64,000 nucleotides of DNA from Bartonella sp. TP (GTDB lineage Bacteria; Pseudomonadota; Alphaproteobacteria; Rhizobiales; Rhizobiaceae): NCBI RefSeq assembly GCF_030406085.1, contig NZ_CP129002.1, positions 809,584 through 873,583 on the forward strand, given 5' to 3'. Position 1 is the stretch's first letter. Every line of letters starts with the position of its first letter. Below are positions 44,289 to 53,941 of the stretch, in pieces. The notes beneath the pieces are model-generated. The model was given only the letters and a program-made list of their open reading frames with translations, was not told where the DNA came from and searched no databases. A program made the position numbers and the translations under genes.

Positions 44289-45392
44289 TTAGGTATTATG
44301 TTTAAAGTGCAATATGTCGCCGTCTTGCACTACATATTCTTTTCCTTCATCGCGCGCTTTGCCTGCTTCTTTTGCGGCTTGCTCGCCGCCCAAAGTTAAA
44401 AAATCTTCCAAATGTATAGTATTTGCTCTTATGAATCCCCGTTCGAAGTCGGAGTGAATTACGGCCGCAGCCTGTGGTGCCTTTGTGCCTCTTTTAATGG
44501 TCCAGGCTCTAGTTTCCTTTGGCCCACAAGTAAAATAGGTAATTAGATCTAGTAACTCGTAGCCATTTCTAATCAATTTGTCTAGGCCTGGTTCTTGTAA
44601 TCCGATACTATTCAGGTATTCATTTGCCTCTTCTTCGCTAAGCTGGGCCAATTCCGCTTCAATAGCGGCAGAGATTATTACTGATTTTGTCTTTTGTTCT
44701 TTAGCAAAAACTTCAACAGCTTTAGTATATTCATTGCCCACAGAGGCATCTATCTCATTTGTATTGCATACATATAAAATAGGCTTAGTTGTTAGCAGAT
44801 TCAGTTGTTGCAAATTATCTTTTTGCTCTTGATCGAGCGTAGCATTTAACATGCGGGTGGGGTGGCCGTCTTGTAATATTTTTAAGGCTTTTTCCATTAT
44901 ATTTAGCACGGCAACTAAAGCTGGATCTTTTACGTTAGCCTTTTTTTTTGCATTGTTTAACCGGCGCTCCAAGCTTTCCATATCGGAAAGCATAAGTTCA
45001 GTTTCAACTATTTCTGCATCACGCACTGGGTCAATGCGCTCTTCTACATGTGTGATATCTTTGTCTTCGAAACAGCGCAGTACATGGATAATCGCGTCCA
45101 TTTCTCGGATATTCGCCAAAAATTGGTTGCCTAACCCTTCACCCTTTGAGGCACCGCGTACCAACCCTGCTATATCTACAAAATCTATGCATGTCGGGAT
45201 AATTTCTTTTGAACCAGCTAAAGTAGCAATTTTTTGCAAACGCACATCATTCACCGCTACCTTGCCGATATTCGGTTCTATGGTACAAAAGGGATAATTG
45301 GCTGCTTGTGCTGCTGCTGTTTTGGTTAAGGCGTTAAACAGTGTTGATTTGCCAACATTAGGGAGCCCTACGATGCCACATTTAAAGCCCAT
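44289..45392 (-). CDS. ychF: Redox-regulated ATPase YchF (OLA1)
   Basis: ATP-preferring relative of Obg GTPases, bound to ribosomes. GIVGLPNVGKSTLFNALT (G1), DIAGLVRGASKGEGLGNQFL (G3 with the typical switch), a NTNE-type G4, and the TGS domain at the end with ETRAWTIKRGTKAPQAAAVIHSDFERGFIRA. 367 residues, normal. Confidence 0.97.
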   Translation of the reverse strand: MGFKCGIVGLPNVGKSTLFNALTKTAAAQAANYPFCTIEPNIGKVAVNDVRLQKIATLAGSKEIIPTCIDFVDIAGLVRGASKGEGLGNQFLANIREMDAIIHVLRCFEDKDITHVEERIDPVRDAEIVETELMLSDMESLERRLNNAKKKANVKDPALVAVLNIMEKALKILQDGHPTRMLNATLDQEQKDNLQQLNLLTTKPILYVCNTNEIDASVGNEYTKAVEVFAKEQKTKSVIISAAIEAELAQLSEEEANEYLNSIGLQEPGLDKLIRNGYELLDLITYFTCGPKETRAWTIKRGTKAPQAAAVIHSDFERGFIRANTIHLEDFLTLGGEQAAKEAGKARDEGKEYVVQDGDILHFKHNT

Positions 45393-45543
45393 GATTATTT
45401 TTTCCTTAATTAAAATATGTAATGTAAGATAATAGGTTTTTTTTGTAATTGCAAATCTATTTGCTAAATTCGTATAGCGTCATATATATAATCTATACTT
45501 AATTAATTTAAAAAGTTTATTATATTTGTTTGTTGGAGAGAGT

Positions 45544-46332
45544 ATGTTGAGGAAAATGAAATTGTTAAAGTTTATAAGTAACTTGCTTGTGTTAGGCGCA
45601 GCCATTATTTTATCTGGTTGTGTTAGTGCTAATACGGTTACCTTAGATGATGATGGTATGCCAGTAAAAAAACAGTTCAGAGTTTTTGTACCGGATGACG
45701 TAAGGGCTATGTATGGACCTATTGTGGAGGGGCCATACACGTTGCCAGCTATAAATATAGCGGCGATAAATAAAAAATATTGGCGTCAAATTGTAGATTA
45801 TCCTACAAATTATCAGCCTGGTACCATTATAATTGACACTCAAAAGCGTTTTTTATATTTAGTGCAGTCAGGTGGCAAAGCTTTGCGTTATGGTGTTGGT
45901 GTAGGAAAGGCTGGTCTGGCCTTTACTGGCGCGGCTATAATTGGGGTTAAGAAAACTTGGCCACATTGGACCCCAACAAGAGAAATGATGCAGCGAAATC
46001 CAGATCGCTATGGCAATATGGAAAAAGGACTGGCCCCTGGTGTGGATAATCCACTCGGAGCACGGGCCCTATATTTGTTTAAAAATGGTTCTGATACGCA
46101 TTTTCGTATCCATGGTTCTCACGAAGCTTGGTCGATAGGCCAGGCTATGTCTAGCGGGTGTATAAGAATGTTGAATCAGGATGTGATTGATTTATATAGC
46201 CGAGTAAATGTTGGTACTAAAGTGGTTGTGATTTCGCATAGTGATAGCGGTTTTGTTGGCCATCAAGAAAATACTTCAATAATGGATGCGCCAATTTTGA
46301 TGGATGCCCAACCAACATTGATAGGAAAATAA
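45544..46332 (+). CDS. Lipoprotein L,D-transpeptidase (YkuD family)
   Basis: Peptidoglycan cross-linking or lipoprotein-attachment enzyme of the periplasm. 262 residues. Lipoprotein signal with lipobox LSGC, then a YkuD domain beginning at GTIIIDTQKRFLYLV. Catalytic motif IHGSHEAWSIGQAMSSGCIRM gives the His and Cys. Start at the ATG at 45544 behind GGAGAG; the frame continues to a TTG at 45526 which is not supported. Followed by a perfect 12-bp hairpin. Confidence 0.92.
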   Translation: MLRKMKLLKFISNLLVLGAAIILSGCVSANTVTLDDDGMPVKKQFRVFVPDDVRAMYGPIVEGPYTLPAINIAAINKKYWRQIVDYPTNYQPGTIIIDTQKRFLYLVQSGGKALRYGVGVGKAGLAFTGAAIIGVKKTWPHWTPTREMMQRNPDRYGNMEKGLAPGVDNPLGARALYLFKNGSDTHFRIHGSHEAWSIGQAMSSGCIRMLNQDVIDLYSRVNVGTKVVVISHSDSGFVGHQENTSIMDAPILMDAQPTLIGK

Positions 46333-46349
46333 TTTACCTATTTTGGTTA

Positions 46350-46384
46350 AGATTCTGCCGCGGTTTTTTGCTGCGGCAGAATCT
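46350..46384. terminator. Perfect hairpin between convergent L,D-transpeptidase and pth
   Basis: AGATTCTGCCGC (46350-46361) pairs perfectly with GCGGCAGAATCT (46373-46384), 11-nt loop containing six Ts. The distal arm overlaps the last bases of the pth stop. Shared terminator for both strands; no downstream U-run on either side. Confidence 0.7.
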
Positions 46385-46967
46385 ATAGTTTATCGCTTAA
46401 ATTTAGTTTATTTAAAATTTCGTTAGGCGCGTCAGAAGTTAATAATTCTGGCATAATCTGCACCAGCTTTGGCAAAAAATCAGATAGGTAATTTTGCTCT
46501 GTTTTTGAGAAATTACTTAAAACATAGTTAGCGACTTCTTCCTTATGCTCTGGCCGCCCGATGCCGATTTTTAGCCTTTTATAATTTTGTCCAAAATGGC
46601 TGTCTATGGATTTTAATCCATTATGCCCCCCATTCCCTCCGCCTTTTTTGTAACGCAGCTGAAATGGCATGAGGTCAAGATCGTCATGGATAACTAGCAA
46701 AGAATCTAATGAAAGCTTATAAAATCTAATAATTTCAGCTATAGCTATGCCAGAAAGATTCATATAAGTAGCTGGTTTTACCAAAATAGCTTTTGTAGAA
46801 TTTATATTGACTTCACTAATATAAGAATTAAATTTTTTACTAAAGCCTATAGCATTGTGCAAGCTGGCTAATGTTTCAATAGTCAAAAAGCCGATATTAT
46901 GTCGTGTATAGCGATATCTATCACCAGGATTTCCTAGACCTACAATTATTATAGGTTGTTTCGCCAT
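46383..46967 (-). CDS. pth: Peptidyl-tRNA hydrolase
   Basis: Recycles peptidyl-tRNA. Catalytic His23 in YTRHNIGF, Asn13 in LGNPGDRY, VKPATYMNLSG and HDDLDLMPFQLRYKKGGGNGGHNGLKSI are present. 194 residues. Runs in the conserved alphaproteobacterial order prs-rplY-pth, with ychF nearby on the same strand beyond the transpeptidase. Confidence 0.96.
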   Translation of the reverse strand: MAKQPIIIVGLGNPGDRYRYTRHNIGFLTIETLASLHNAIGFSKKFNSYISEVNINSTKAILVKPATYMNLSGIAIAEIIRFYKLSLDSLLVIHDDLDLMPFQLRYKKGGGNGGHNGLKSIDSHFGQNYKRLKIGIGRPEHKEEVANYVLSNFSKTEQNYLSDFLPKLVQIMPELLTSDAPNEILNKLNLSDKL

Positions 46968-46989
46968 AACCTGATTCTTTGCTATGATA

Positions 46990-47024
46990 AAATTAGGACA
47001 GTTTCAATTGAGCTGCCCTAATTT
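46990..47024 (-). terminator. Intrinsic terminator of rplY
   Basis: AAATTAGG (46990-46997) pairs with CCTAATTT (47017-47024), extended inward by CAG/CTG after one A-C mismatch, 11-nt loop. On the minus strand the stem is followed by TTTTATC. Lies 11 bp after the rplY stop and before pth. Confidence 0.6.
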
Positions 47025-47035
47025 ATTAGTATTGA

Positions 47036-47638
47036 TTATACGTTGCTTTCTGCTTCGCCTTCACTAGTTGTGCCTGACGGTGCAGAAATTGTTGCTACGG
47101 TCAAATCTTCTTCTTGTGATAGTACTTCTACGCCATCTGGTAGCTTAATTTGGGATAGGTGAATAGAGCTACCTATTTCATAGCCACTTAAATCTACAGT
47201 TATAGCCTCTGGTATAGCTTTTGCCAATACTGAGCATTCTATTTCGTGATGTACAATATTTAATACTCCACCGCGTTTAATACCCGGGCAATTATCTTCA
47301 TTAATAAAATGCACTGGTAGGTTTATATTGACCATAGAATTAGCGCTGATCCGTAAAAAATCGACATGAACAGGAAAATCGCGCACAGGGTCAAGTTGAT
47401 ATGCTTTTGGCAAAACTTGAATTTCTTTACCGTCTAAGCTAATATTAGCTATAGTGGTCAAGAACCCACCCGCATGTATTTTGTAAAATATTTCTTTATA
47501 AGATATGGCAATGGCTAAAGGTTCTTCTTTATTTCCATATATTACAGCTGGTATTTGTTTGTTTTTGCGTAGCGCACGAGAGGACCCCTTACCAACTCTA
47601 TTGCGCAATGCTGCTGTAAGTGTATAACTCTTACCCAT
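47036..47638 (-). CDS. rplY: 50S ribosomal protein L25/general stress protein Ctc (bL25, TL5 form)
   Basis: 200 residues: N-terminal 5S rRNA-binding L25 domain ([28 protein letters not shown]) and a C-terminal TL5 beta domain, ending in an acidic tail. The true start is the ATG at 47638 (MGKSYTL) with AAAGGA upstream. The frame remains open to 47734, but that stretch has no L25 similarity and lies across the promoter and leader. Promoter and a structured leader are described separately. Confidence 0.95.
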   Translation of the reverse strand: MGKSYTLTAALRNRVGKGSSRALRKNKQIPAVIYGNKEEPLAIAISYKEIFYKIHAGGFLTTIANISLDGKEIQVLPKAYQLDPVRDFPVHVDFLRISANSMVNINLPVHFINEDNCPGIKRGGVLNIVHHEIECSVLAKAIPEAITVDLSGYEIGSSIHLSQIKLPDGVEVLSQEEDLTVATISAPSGTTSEGEAESNV

Positions 47639-47684
47639 GTAAAATCCTTTCAAGATTGTGAAGAGGAAGCAATAATCATTATAT

Positions 47685-47722
47685 TTCCGCGGTGCCTCCA
47701 AGGGTGTCCACGCGGAACACCC
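47685..47722 (-). promoter_or_regulatory. Structured leader upstream of rplY
   Basis: On the minus strand, GGGTGT (47722-47717) can pair with ACACCC (47707-47702). TTCCGCG (47717-47711), in the loop of that hairpin, can pair with CGCGGAA (47691-47685) downstream. The two pairings interlock as an H-type pseudoknot or exclude each other. The first arm is partly upstream of the expected transcription start, so it may belong to DNA or to prs read-through RNA. Confidence 0.45.
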
Positions 47723-47751
47723 AATATAAAGCAATCTATAATTTTATGCAA
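47723..47751 (-). promoter_or_regulatory. rplY promoter
   Basis: Minus strand: -35 TTGCAT (47746-47751), 17-bp spacer, -10 TATATT (47723-47728), about 85 bp upstream of the rplY ATG and 28 bp after the prs stop. Confidence 0.55.
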
Positions 47752-47778
47752 GGTGAAACTTTTATCTTTATGTGTGAG

Positions 47779-48711
47779 CTAACCAAAAAGCGAAGATACA
47801 GAGCGTTCGGTTGCTGTTCGCGCTATTGCTTCACCTAGGAGATCTGCTATGGAAATAACGCGAATATTTTTTGCAGCTTTTGTCGCTTCGGTTGCCATTA
47901 TAGAATCCGTAATAACTAGCTCTCGTAATTTTGAATTGCTTATGCGTTCTACTGCGTTACCAGAAAGAACTCCGTGTGTTATATAGGCGGTAACACTATT
48001 GGCGCCTATATCTAGTAGAGCCTCAGCAGCATTGCATAAAGTTCCGCCTGAGTCCACTATATCGTCTAATAATATGCAATCTTTGCCTTTTACATCTCCG
48101 ATAATATTCATAACCTCTGAATCCCCAGGGCGCTCACGTCGCTTATCAACAATTGCTAATAAGCAATTAAGTCGTTTAGCTAGCGAGCGGGCACGCACCA
48201 CACCTCCGACGTCTGGGGAGACTACTAATAAATTATTCAAAGGATAATTATTTTTTATATCTTGTACGATATTGGGTATAGCAAATAAATTATCTGTTGG
48301 TATATCAAAAAAGCCTTGAATTTGTCCTGCATGTAGATCAACTGTTAACACGCGATGAGCTCCGGATTGTGTAATTAAATTAGCTACTAATTTAGCAGAA
48401 ATTGGTGTGCGAGCAGCTGGCTTTCGGTCTTGCCTGGCATAGCCAAAATACGGTATAACCGCCGTGATGCGCCGTGCTGAAGAGCGGCGAAAAGCATCTA
48501 TCATAATCAATAATTCCATAATATGATCATTAGTAGGAAAAGAGGTGGATTGTAGAATAAAGATATCTGCGCCGCGTACACTCTCTTGTATTTCTACAAA
48601 TATTTCCTGATCGCCAAATCTTTTAACACTTGCTTTTCCTATGGGAATATCTAAATATTTCGCTACTTGTTCTGCCAATGTATGATTAGAATTGCCGCAG
48701 AATAATTTCAT
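47779..48711 (-). CDS. prs: Ribose-phosphate pyrophosphokinase
   Basis: Makes PRPP for purine, pyrimidine and NAD synthesis. Conserved [47 protein letters not shown] (ATP-binding), [13 protein letters not shown], and the PRPP loop [14 protein letters not shown]. 310 residues, class I enzyme. Runs with rplY and pth in the conserved order. Confidence 0.97.
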   Translation of the reverse strand: MKLFCGNSNHTLAEQVAKYLDIPIGKASVKRFGDQEIFVEIQESVRGADIFILQSTSFPTNDHIMELLIMIDAFRRSSARRITAVIPYFGYARQDRKPAARTPISAKLVANLITQSGAHRVLTVDLHAGQIQGFFDIPTDNLFAIPNIVQDIKNNYPLNNLLVVSPDVGGVVRARSLAKRLNCLLAIVDKRRERPGDSEVMNIIGDVKGKDCILLDDIVDSGGTLCNAAEALLDIGANSVTAYITHGVLSGNAVERISNSKLRELVITDSIMATEATKAAKNIRVISIADLLGEAIARTATERSVSSLFG

Positions 48712-48779
48712 TTTTTGCCTCTTAATAACAGATAGTATGCTAAAAGCTATTGTTAAGCATTTTGTAGAAATATTGCAAG

Positions 48780-49505
48780 CTATTTTAAGCTTATAACTGA
48801 CAATTGCCTGCCCGTATTTTCTGTACCTAAATGTGTTGCCCTGCGATAAGAAGAAAAATGCTCTGCATTTTCGTAAGTGCAGAGCTGTAAACTAAATGCT
48901 TTTATTTGTGCATGTTTTAAGCAATCTAAATTATAGCGCTCTAAGTCAAATAAATATTTATTGCTTTTGGGAATAAAATATTTGGTGTTATTTTCGTTTT
49001 GGGCTAAGAAATTTTGTTTGAATTCAGCGTCTACTTCATAATTTTTTTGTGAAATAGTTGGGCCGATTATTGCGGTTATATTTTCTTTTTTTGCGCCTAA
49101 TAGCAGCATTTGCTCTATAGTAGTTTCTATTATACCAGCGATGGCGCCCCGCCAACCTGCATGAATAGCTCCTATGACATTTTTGTGGCTATCTGCTAGC
49201 AAAATAGGGGTGCAGTCAGCTGTTATAATAGCTAGGCCAAAGCCACTATTATTACTGACCATAGCGTCGGCTTGAATTTTGTTTTTGTAATTGCTTTCAT
49301 TTATCACCGCAACTTTAGCTGAATGTATTTGTTGTGCAAAAATCAATCTTTCGAATTTTAAATTGATTTGTTGAGCGATAGCTAAGCGCGTTTCGCTCAT
49401 ACTATTATTTGGTTGGTATGTAAAAAAATAATGTTCTATTTTTGCGGTAGCTTCGGCAAAGTCAGATGATATATAATAAGGATGGCTTGCGGCTATATAA
49501 CTCAT
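48780..49505 (-). CDS. pgeF: Purine nucleoside phosphorylase YfiH/LACC1 family (pgeF)
   Basis: Copper/zinc-type laccase-domain protein, now known in several species to act on adenosine and other purine nucleosides, or on mis-made peptidoglycan precursors. The metal and active-site segments [27 protein letters not shown] and [20 protein letters not shown] are clear. 241 residues. Its start overlaps the methyltransferase stop by 4 bp (ATGA). Confidence 0.9.
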   Translation of the reverse strand: MSYIAASHPYYISSDFAEATAKIEHYFFTYQPNNSMSETRLAIAQQINLKFERLIFAQQIHSAKVAVINESNYKNKIQADAMVSNNSGFGLAIITADCTPILLADSHKNVIGAIHAGWRGAIAGIIETTIEQMLLLGAKKENITAIIGPTISQKNYEVDAEFKQNFLAQNENNTKYFIPKSNKYLFDLERYNLDCLKHAQIKAFSLQLCTYENAEHFSSYRRATHLGTENTGRQLSVISLK

Positions 49506-50626
49506 AATTTTTGCTCCTGCGTAAAAATTGGTGGTAAGTGAAGCCTAGGGGACAATGCGAGTACTTTAAATAGCTTACCCATGTATTTAGGGCTGATAAG
49601 TCTGTCTATAGCATTTGTAATTTCTAAGACCTTGGCGTCTGATTGTTGCTGAGTTAATTTAACAGCTCTTTGTGTAGCCCCTAGGGCATTTAGTAGCTTT
49701 CCTTGACTAGTGCCATAGCTATTGCATCCATGCAAATTTGCAGTTTTGGCCAAGCTATAAAAATCTACGTGCGAGGTTAAATCGGCTTCTCCTGGTGCTT
49801 GAAATAAGTTGACATATTGGTGCTTTTGCATAGCTTGCAAAGTATCCCCGTGAGCTGGGATAATTTCGCCATAATCTATAAATAAGGCTACGCCTCCGTA
49901 GGCTGTTATATGTTGTGCTATGGTTTTTATAAAGTTTTCGCGTGAAGGAGAGAGCTCTATGACGCTGCCATAGGGCAAATTATAATGGTAATTTTTTAGA
50001 TTTTTGTCTATATGGTTTAGTATGATATGGGATTTATCATTGATGAAGATAAAATTGTTATTTTTATTTATGGTGATCTTTCGTTCATAAAATTTAGCTG
50101 AGCTATAGATATATTGTTGAATTGGTAGCGCATCTAAAAATTCATTTGCAATAAAAAATAGTGGCTCGGCGTTTAAGTTGTTTATATTTGTTTGCCAATG
50201 GATATTAATTCCTACATTTAAAAATTCAAATAATTTTGCTTTTTGCTGTTGAATTAGTTGTGGACTGTTTTCTATTAATATGATTGTAGCGCAATCTAGC
50301 ATTTGCGGGTTGAGTTTTGTTATAGTTCGTAATAAATCATACATTAATGTGCCGCGCCCTGGGCCAGCTTCGCATAAAATAAACTTTTTTGGGCTATTTT
50401 GTTGCTGCCATGCTGTTAACAACCATATAGCTAGTAATTCACCAAAGACTTGGCTTATTTCTGGAGCTGTAGTGAAATCGCCAGTTTGGCCAAAGATTTT
50501 TTGAGTTTTATAATAACCATATTTTTCATGGCTAAGACAGATATTCATATATTCAGCTACAGTTAACGGGCCGGTTTGATGAATTATTTCTTGAATAATT
50601 TTTTTTAAGGCTGTAGCTGTATTCAT
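49502..50626 (-). CDS. SAM-dependent methyltransferase, MidA/NDUFAF7 family
   Basis: Protein-arginine methyltransferase-like; the mitochondrial relative methylates a complex I subunit. YYKTQKIFGQTGDFTTAPEISQVFGELLAIWL, LCEAGPGRGTLMYDLL (SAM-binding), NEFLDALPIQQY and FIDYGEI are present. 374 residues. Part of the lgt-midA-pgeF run with a 4-bp overlap to pgeF and no gap to lgt, a common alphaproteobacterial order. Confidence 0.92.
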   Translation of the reverse strand: MNTATALKKIIQEIIHQTGPLTVAEYMNICLSHEKYGYYKTQKIFGQTGDFTTAPEISQVFGELLAIWLLTAWQQQNSPKKFILCEAGPGRGTLMYDLLRTITKLNPQMLDCATIILIENSPQLIQQQKAKLFEFLNVGINIHWQTNINNLNAEPLFFIANEFLDALPIQQYIYSSAKFYERKITINKNNNFIFINDKSHIILNHIDKNLKNYHYNLPYGSVIELSPSRENFIKTIAQHITAYGGVALFIDYGEIIPAHGDTLQAMQKHQYVNLFQAPGEADLTSHVDFYSLAKTANLHGCNSYGTSQGKLLNALGATQRAVKLTQQQSDAKVLEITNAIDRLISPKYMGKLFKVLALSPRLHLPPIFTQEQKL

Positions 50627-51472
50627 TTATTTGGGCGAAAGACTTATTAAGATTATACCTATGATTACCATAGGTATTGATAGAAACATTCCATAGGAAA
50701 ATATATCATTTGCTAAATAAGTGTTAAACCAGACTGGTGCTGTATCTGGCTCTCTAAATATTTCCGCAAAAATGCGTGCTAATCCGTAGCCAGCCGTGAA
50801 TATGCCGACTGTTTTACCAGGTTTTTTTAGGCTGAAAAAGCAAAAAATATTGACTGCTAATATGGTAAATAATATTGGGCCTTCTAACGCGGCTTCATAT
50901 AACTGGCTCGGATGGCGTGGCATAGGCCCAGCAGATGGAAAGATTATTCCCCAGGGGGCATTAGTTACTTTGCCCCATAATTCACCATTTATGAAATTGC
51001 ATATACGTACCAGCCCTAAGCCCAATGGTGTTCCTGCTGAAATAAGGTCAAATAATGCTAAATAATTTATTTTGTTGCGATAAGCAAATATTGCGCCGCT
51101 TATTAACACGCCCAATAAGCCACCATGAAAGGCCATGCCGCCGCGCCATATGGCGATAATTTCAGATGGATGCTGCCAATAATAATGAGGGTTCCATAAT
51201 AAAACTTCACCAAGTCTTCCGCCTATTATTATCCCAAGCGTAGCCCATATGATAAAGTCGCTTAATTGAGCACTGGTTATAGCTGGCGTGTTTTGTGCCC
51301 ATAAATTACAACGCTTAATAAGGCTATTGCAATAGAAAAAGGCCAGGATAATACCAAACAGATAGCCCAGTCCATACCAATGTACATGTAGGGGGCCGAT
51401 AGAAAAGGCTATAGGGTTGATATTCGGAAAATTCCACGTAAATGTTTTTTTTATAGGTAAAAAATCAAACAT
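50627..51472 (-). CDS. lgt: Prolipoprotein diacylglyceryl transferase
   Basis: First step of lipoprotein maturation, inner membrane. 281 residues, seven helices. HGGLLGVLISG and GLGLVRICNFINGELWGK with the essential Arg, and RHPSQLYEAALEG are the Lgt signature regions. Serves lipoproteins such as the L,D-transpeptidase here. First of the lgt-midA-pgeF transcript. Confidence 0.97.
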   Translation of the reverse strand: MFDFLPIKKTFTWNFPNINPIAFSIGPLHVHWYGLGYLFGIILAFFYCNSLIKRCNLWAQNTPAITSAQLSDFIIWATLGIIIGGRLGEVLLWNPHYYWQHPSEIIAIWRGGMAFHGGLLGVLISGAIFAYRNKINYLALFDLISAGTPLGLGLVRICNFINGELWGKVTNAPWGIIFPSAGPMPRHPSQLYEAALEGPILFTILAVNIFCFFSLKKPGKTVGIFTAGYGLARIFAEIFREPDTAPVWFNTYLANDIFSYGMFLSIPMVIIGIILISLSPK

Positions 51473-51548
51473 CTAAAGTGCTTTCTATATACAGCGTAGT
51501 TATATAAATATATTATAGGGTAAAATTATAAAGGAATAGTGAAGTAAA

Positions 51549-51806
51549 ATGAACACAAATCGTATATTAGATAATTTGTCATCCTTAATTACAGATGCTG
51601 CTAGCACAGCTAAAGGTCTAGGAAAAGAAGCACAGACGGTTTTTTCTACGCAAATTGAAAAGGCCGTTTCTAAGTTAGATTTAGTTAAAGCCGATGAGTT
51701 TGAAATCTTGAGAACCATGGTAACAAATTTAGCTCTTGAAAATACAGCAATAAAAAAACGTTTGGCTGAGCTTGAAGATTTGTGTGAAAAACTTGGTAGT
51801 AAATAA
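51549..51806 (+). CDS. ubiK: Accessory factor UbiK (BMFP/DUF526)
   Basis: 85 residues. Amphipathic N-terminal part (RILDNLSSLITDAASTAKGLG) and a C-terminal coiled coil (FEILRTMVTNLALENTAIKKRLAELEDLCEKLG) as in the UbiK/BMFP family, which aids the ubiquinone-making Ubi complex. Divergent from lgt, as commonly seen in alphaproteobacteria. Its stop is 21 bp from the convergent kinase gene. Confidence 0.88.
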   Translation: MNTNRILDNLSSLITDAASTAKGLGKEAQTVFSTQIEKAVSKLDLVKADEFEILRTMVTNLALENTAIKKRLAELEDLCEKLGSK

Positions 51807-51827
51807 AATAAGCTTTGACTTCCATTG

Positions 51828-53165
51828 CTAACAAGGTAAATGTATTGTTGCACGTAATCCACCTAGCGGGCTTTGTGCAAGAATAAGGTTGCCTCCGTGG
51901 CTTCTAGCAATGTCTAAAGCTATGGATAGGCCAAGGCCTGTACCGCTAGTATTTTGATTCCTAGCTTCGTCAACTCTAAAAAATGGTTTAAATACTTGTA
52001 TGCGTAGATGGCTTGGTATGCCGGGCCCATTGTCATCTATATGTATAAGTAGTTTTTTGCCGGATGGCTTGGCTGAAAATTTTATTGAGGTGGCATATTT
52101 AAAGGCGTTTGACATTAAATTATTAATTAATCTTGTAAAGCTTCGTGGGCGTACAAGTATCATATCAGGGCAATTTATCGTCGCTTGAAATTTGCAGCCA
52201 TGTAGCAAAGCTTCCTTATTTAATTTTTCTATTAAATTTTTTAAGCTAAACGGCGATAATTCCTCTTTACCTTCTCCTTTGCTAAAAGCTAGATACCCAT
52301 CTATCATTTTGGTCATATCTATAACATCTTGCTCTAGGGCTTGGGTATTTACGGTAGGTGACAGTAGCGCTAACTCTAACTTAAACCGAGTTAGTATGGT
52401 ACGTAGATCATGACTTACACCAGAAAGCATCATGGTTTTTTGGTCAATTTGTCTTTCTATGCGTTGGCGCATACGTAAGAAAGCCAATCCAGCCCTGCGC
52501 ACCTCGCTAGCTCCTTTTGGATAATAACCGCTTAGATGTTGACCGCGACCAAATTTTTCTGCGACAATAGCCAATTGTTGAATAGGCTTTATTTGTAAGC
52601 GTAAAAAATAAATGGCTATAATTATTAATACTAAAGCCGTTCCAATCATCCAGCTTAAAAATATAATTGTGTTGGATGCATATGTCTGAGATCGAGTAGC
52701 GAATACTCGCAAAATATTATGCTTCAGCTTTATGCGTATCTCTATTAGATTAGAATCGCCTATTGTATCTAGCCAGAAGGGTTTTTTTATCTTTTCGGTG
52801 ATTTGTTTGCTTAAAAAATAATCTAAAATAGCAAAAAATGGTTTCGGACCTGCTGGAGGTAGCGGTGCTGGTGGCAGTAACGCAATATTTAACTCTAATC
52901 GCTGCGAAGCTATGCGTATAATGTCTTGATAATTATTACGCTGTGGGTAGGTCTCTATGCTATCTATTATAGAAGCAATATCGTTAACCACAGCTGTAGA
53001 TAAGCGTTCGGTTACCATTTGCCAATGCCGTTCCATAAAAACATAGGATATTACCGATTGTAGCAGTACCATAGGAGCTATAATCAATATTACGGTACGT
53101 ATATATAAGCTCTGCGGCATATATTTGAAAAAAAATCTTTTAATTTTTTTAATTAGCATAGACAT
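51828..53165 (-). CDS. Sensor histidine kinase, EnvZ-like
   Basis: 445 residues. Two transmembrane helices (about 20-40 and 168-188) flank a periplasmic domain, then HAMP, a HisKA domain with phospho-His in SGVSHDLRTILTRFKLELALL, and a HATPase with NLMSNAFKYA, DDNGPGIP and SGTGLGLSI. The 17-bp overlap with the response regulator upstream shows one transcript. Likely senses envelope or osmotic conditions by family likeness; the signal is not visible. Confidence 0.92.
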   Translation of the reverse strand: MSMLIKKIKRFFFKYMPQSLYIRTVILIIAPMVLLQSVISYVFMERHWQMVTERLSTAVVNDIASIIDSIETYPQRNNYQDIIRIASQRLELNIALLPPAPLPPAGPKPFFAILDYFLSKQITEKIKKPFWLDTIGDSNLIEIRIKLKHNILRVFATRSQTYASNTIIFLSWMIGTALVLIIIAIYFLRLQIKPIQQLAIVAEKFGRGQHLSGYYPKGASEVRRAGLAFLRMRQRIERQIDQKTMMLSGVSHDLRTILTRFKLELALLSPTVNTQALEQDVIDMTKMIDGYLAFSKGEGKEELSPFSLKNLIEKLNKEALLHGCKFQATINCPDMILVRPRSFTRLINNLMSNAFKYATSIKFSAKPSGKKLLIHIDDNGPGIPSHLRIQVFKPFFRVDEARNQNTSGTGLGLSIALDIARSHGGNLILAQSPLGGLRATIHLPC

Positions 53166-53871
53166 CTAATAATAATTTATAGCCAAGGCCACGTATAGTT
53201 TGTATCCAAATAGGGTTTTTATGATCTAATTCTATCTTCTTACGTAAGCGCGTAACTTGTACATCGATAGTTCTTTCATTTATAGAGCTATTTTGCTCAA
53301 TTAGCTGTTGGCGCGAAACTATATGGCTATGATTCTTTGCTAGAGAATATAAAATATGTTGCTCTGTTAAAGTAAGTCGTACTAATTGGCCATTTTTGTA
53401 GAGCTGCTTTTTATTGAGAAAAAAAGTAAATGGGCCAAAAACTATTTGTTCTATGACTTCCTGCTGTGTGTTTATCAGTTGTTTACTGCGTTTTAATATG
53501 GCTTGTATGCGCAAAACTAATTCTTGTGGTTCAAATGGTTTAGCTAAATAATCATCTGCTCCAGCTTGCAGGCCCAGTATTCTTTCTTTTGTAGTGCTCA
53601 AAGCTGTTAGCATTAAAACTGGCATATCATACTGCTCGCGTAAAGTTTGGGTAAATTCTATGCCAGTTTGGCCAGGCATCATTATGTCTACAATAAGTAG
53701 ATCAAAAATTATGCGCTTAAGTTTATGTGTTGCCTCCACAGCGTCGCAAGCTTCGCTTACTAAAAAATTATTTTGCCGTAAATATTGACCTAAAAGTTGT
53801 CGAATGCGTGTATCGTCATCTATAACCAAAATATGGCTCAAGTTATGTACTGGTACGCTATACATATTCAT
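53149..53871 (-). CDS. Response regulator, OmpR-like
   Basis: 240 residues. Receiver with Asp18-20, phospho-Asp62 in LLIVDIMMPGQTG, and YLAKPFEP, followed by a winged-helix Trans_reg_C domain ending TIRGLGYKL. Partner of the overlapping kinase. The N-terminus has two Mets (residues 1 and 3); either could start. Transcribed divergently from the MBL hydrolase gene with a 70-bp gap. Confidence 0.93.
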   Translation of the reverse strand: MNMYSVPVHNLSHILVIDDDTRIRQLLGQYLRQNNFLVSEACDAVEATHKLKRIIFDLLIVDIMMPGQTGIEFTQTLREQYDMPVLMLTALSTTKERILGLQAGADDYLAKPFEPQELVLRIQAILKRSKQLINTQQEVIEQIVFGPFTFFLNKKQLYKNGQLVRLTLTEQHILYSLAKNHSHIVSRQQLIEQNSSINERTIDVQVTRLRKKIELDHKNPIWIQTIRGLGYKLLLDVYAN

Positions 53872-53941
53872 GCCTCTTGCTTTTTGCCCTATGTTTAATA
53901 TAACATGAAATTGTTGTTATTTATAAGTCCGGGGTAAAAAT

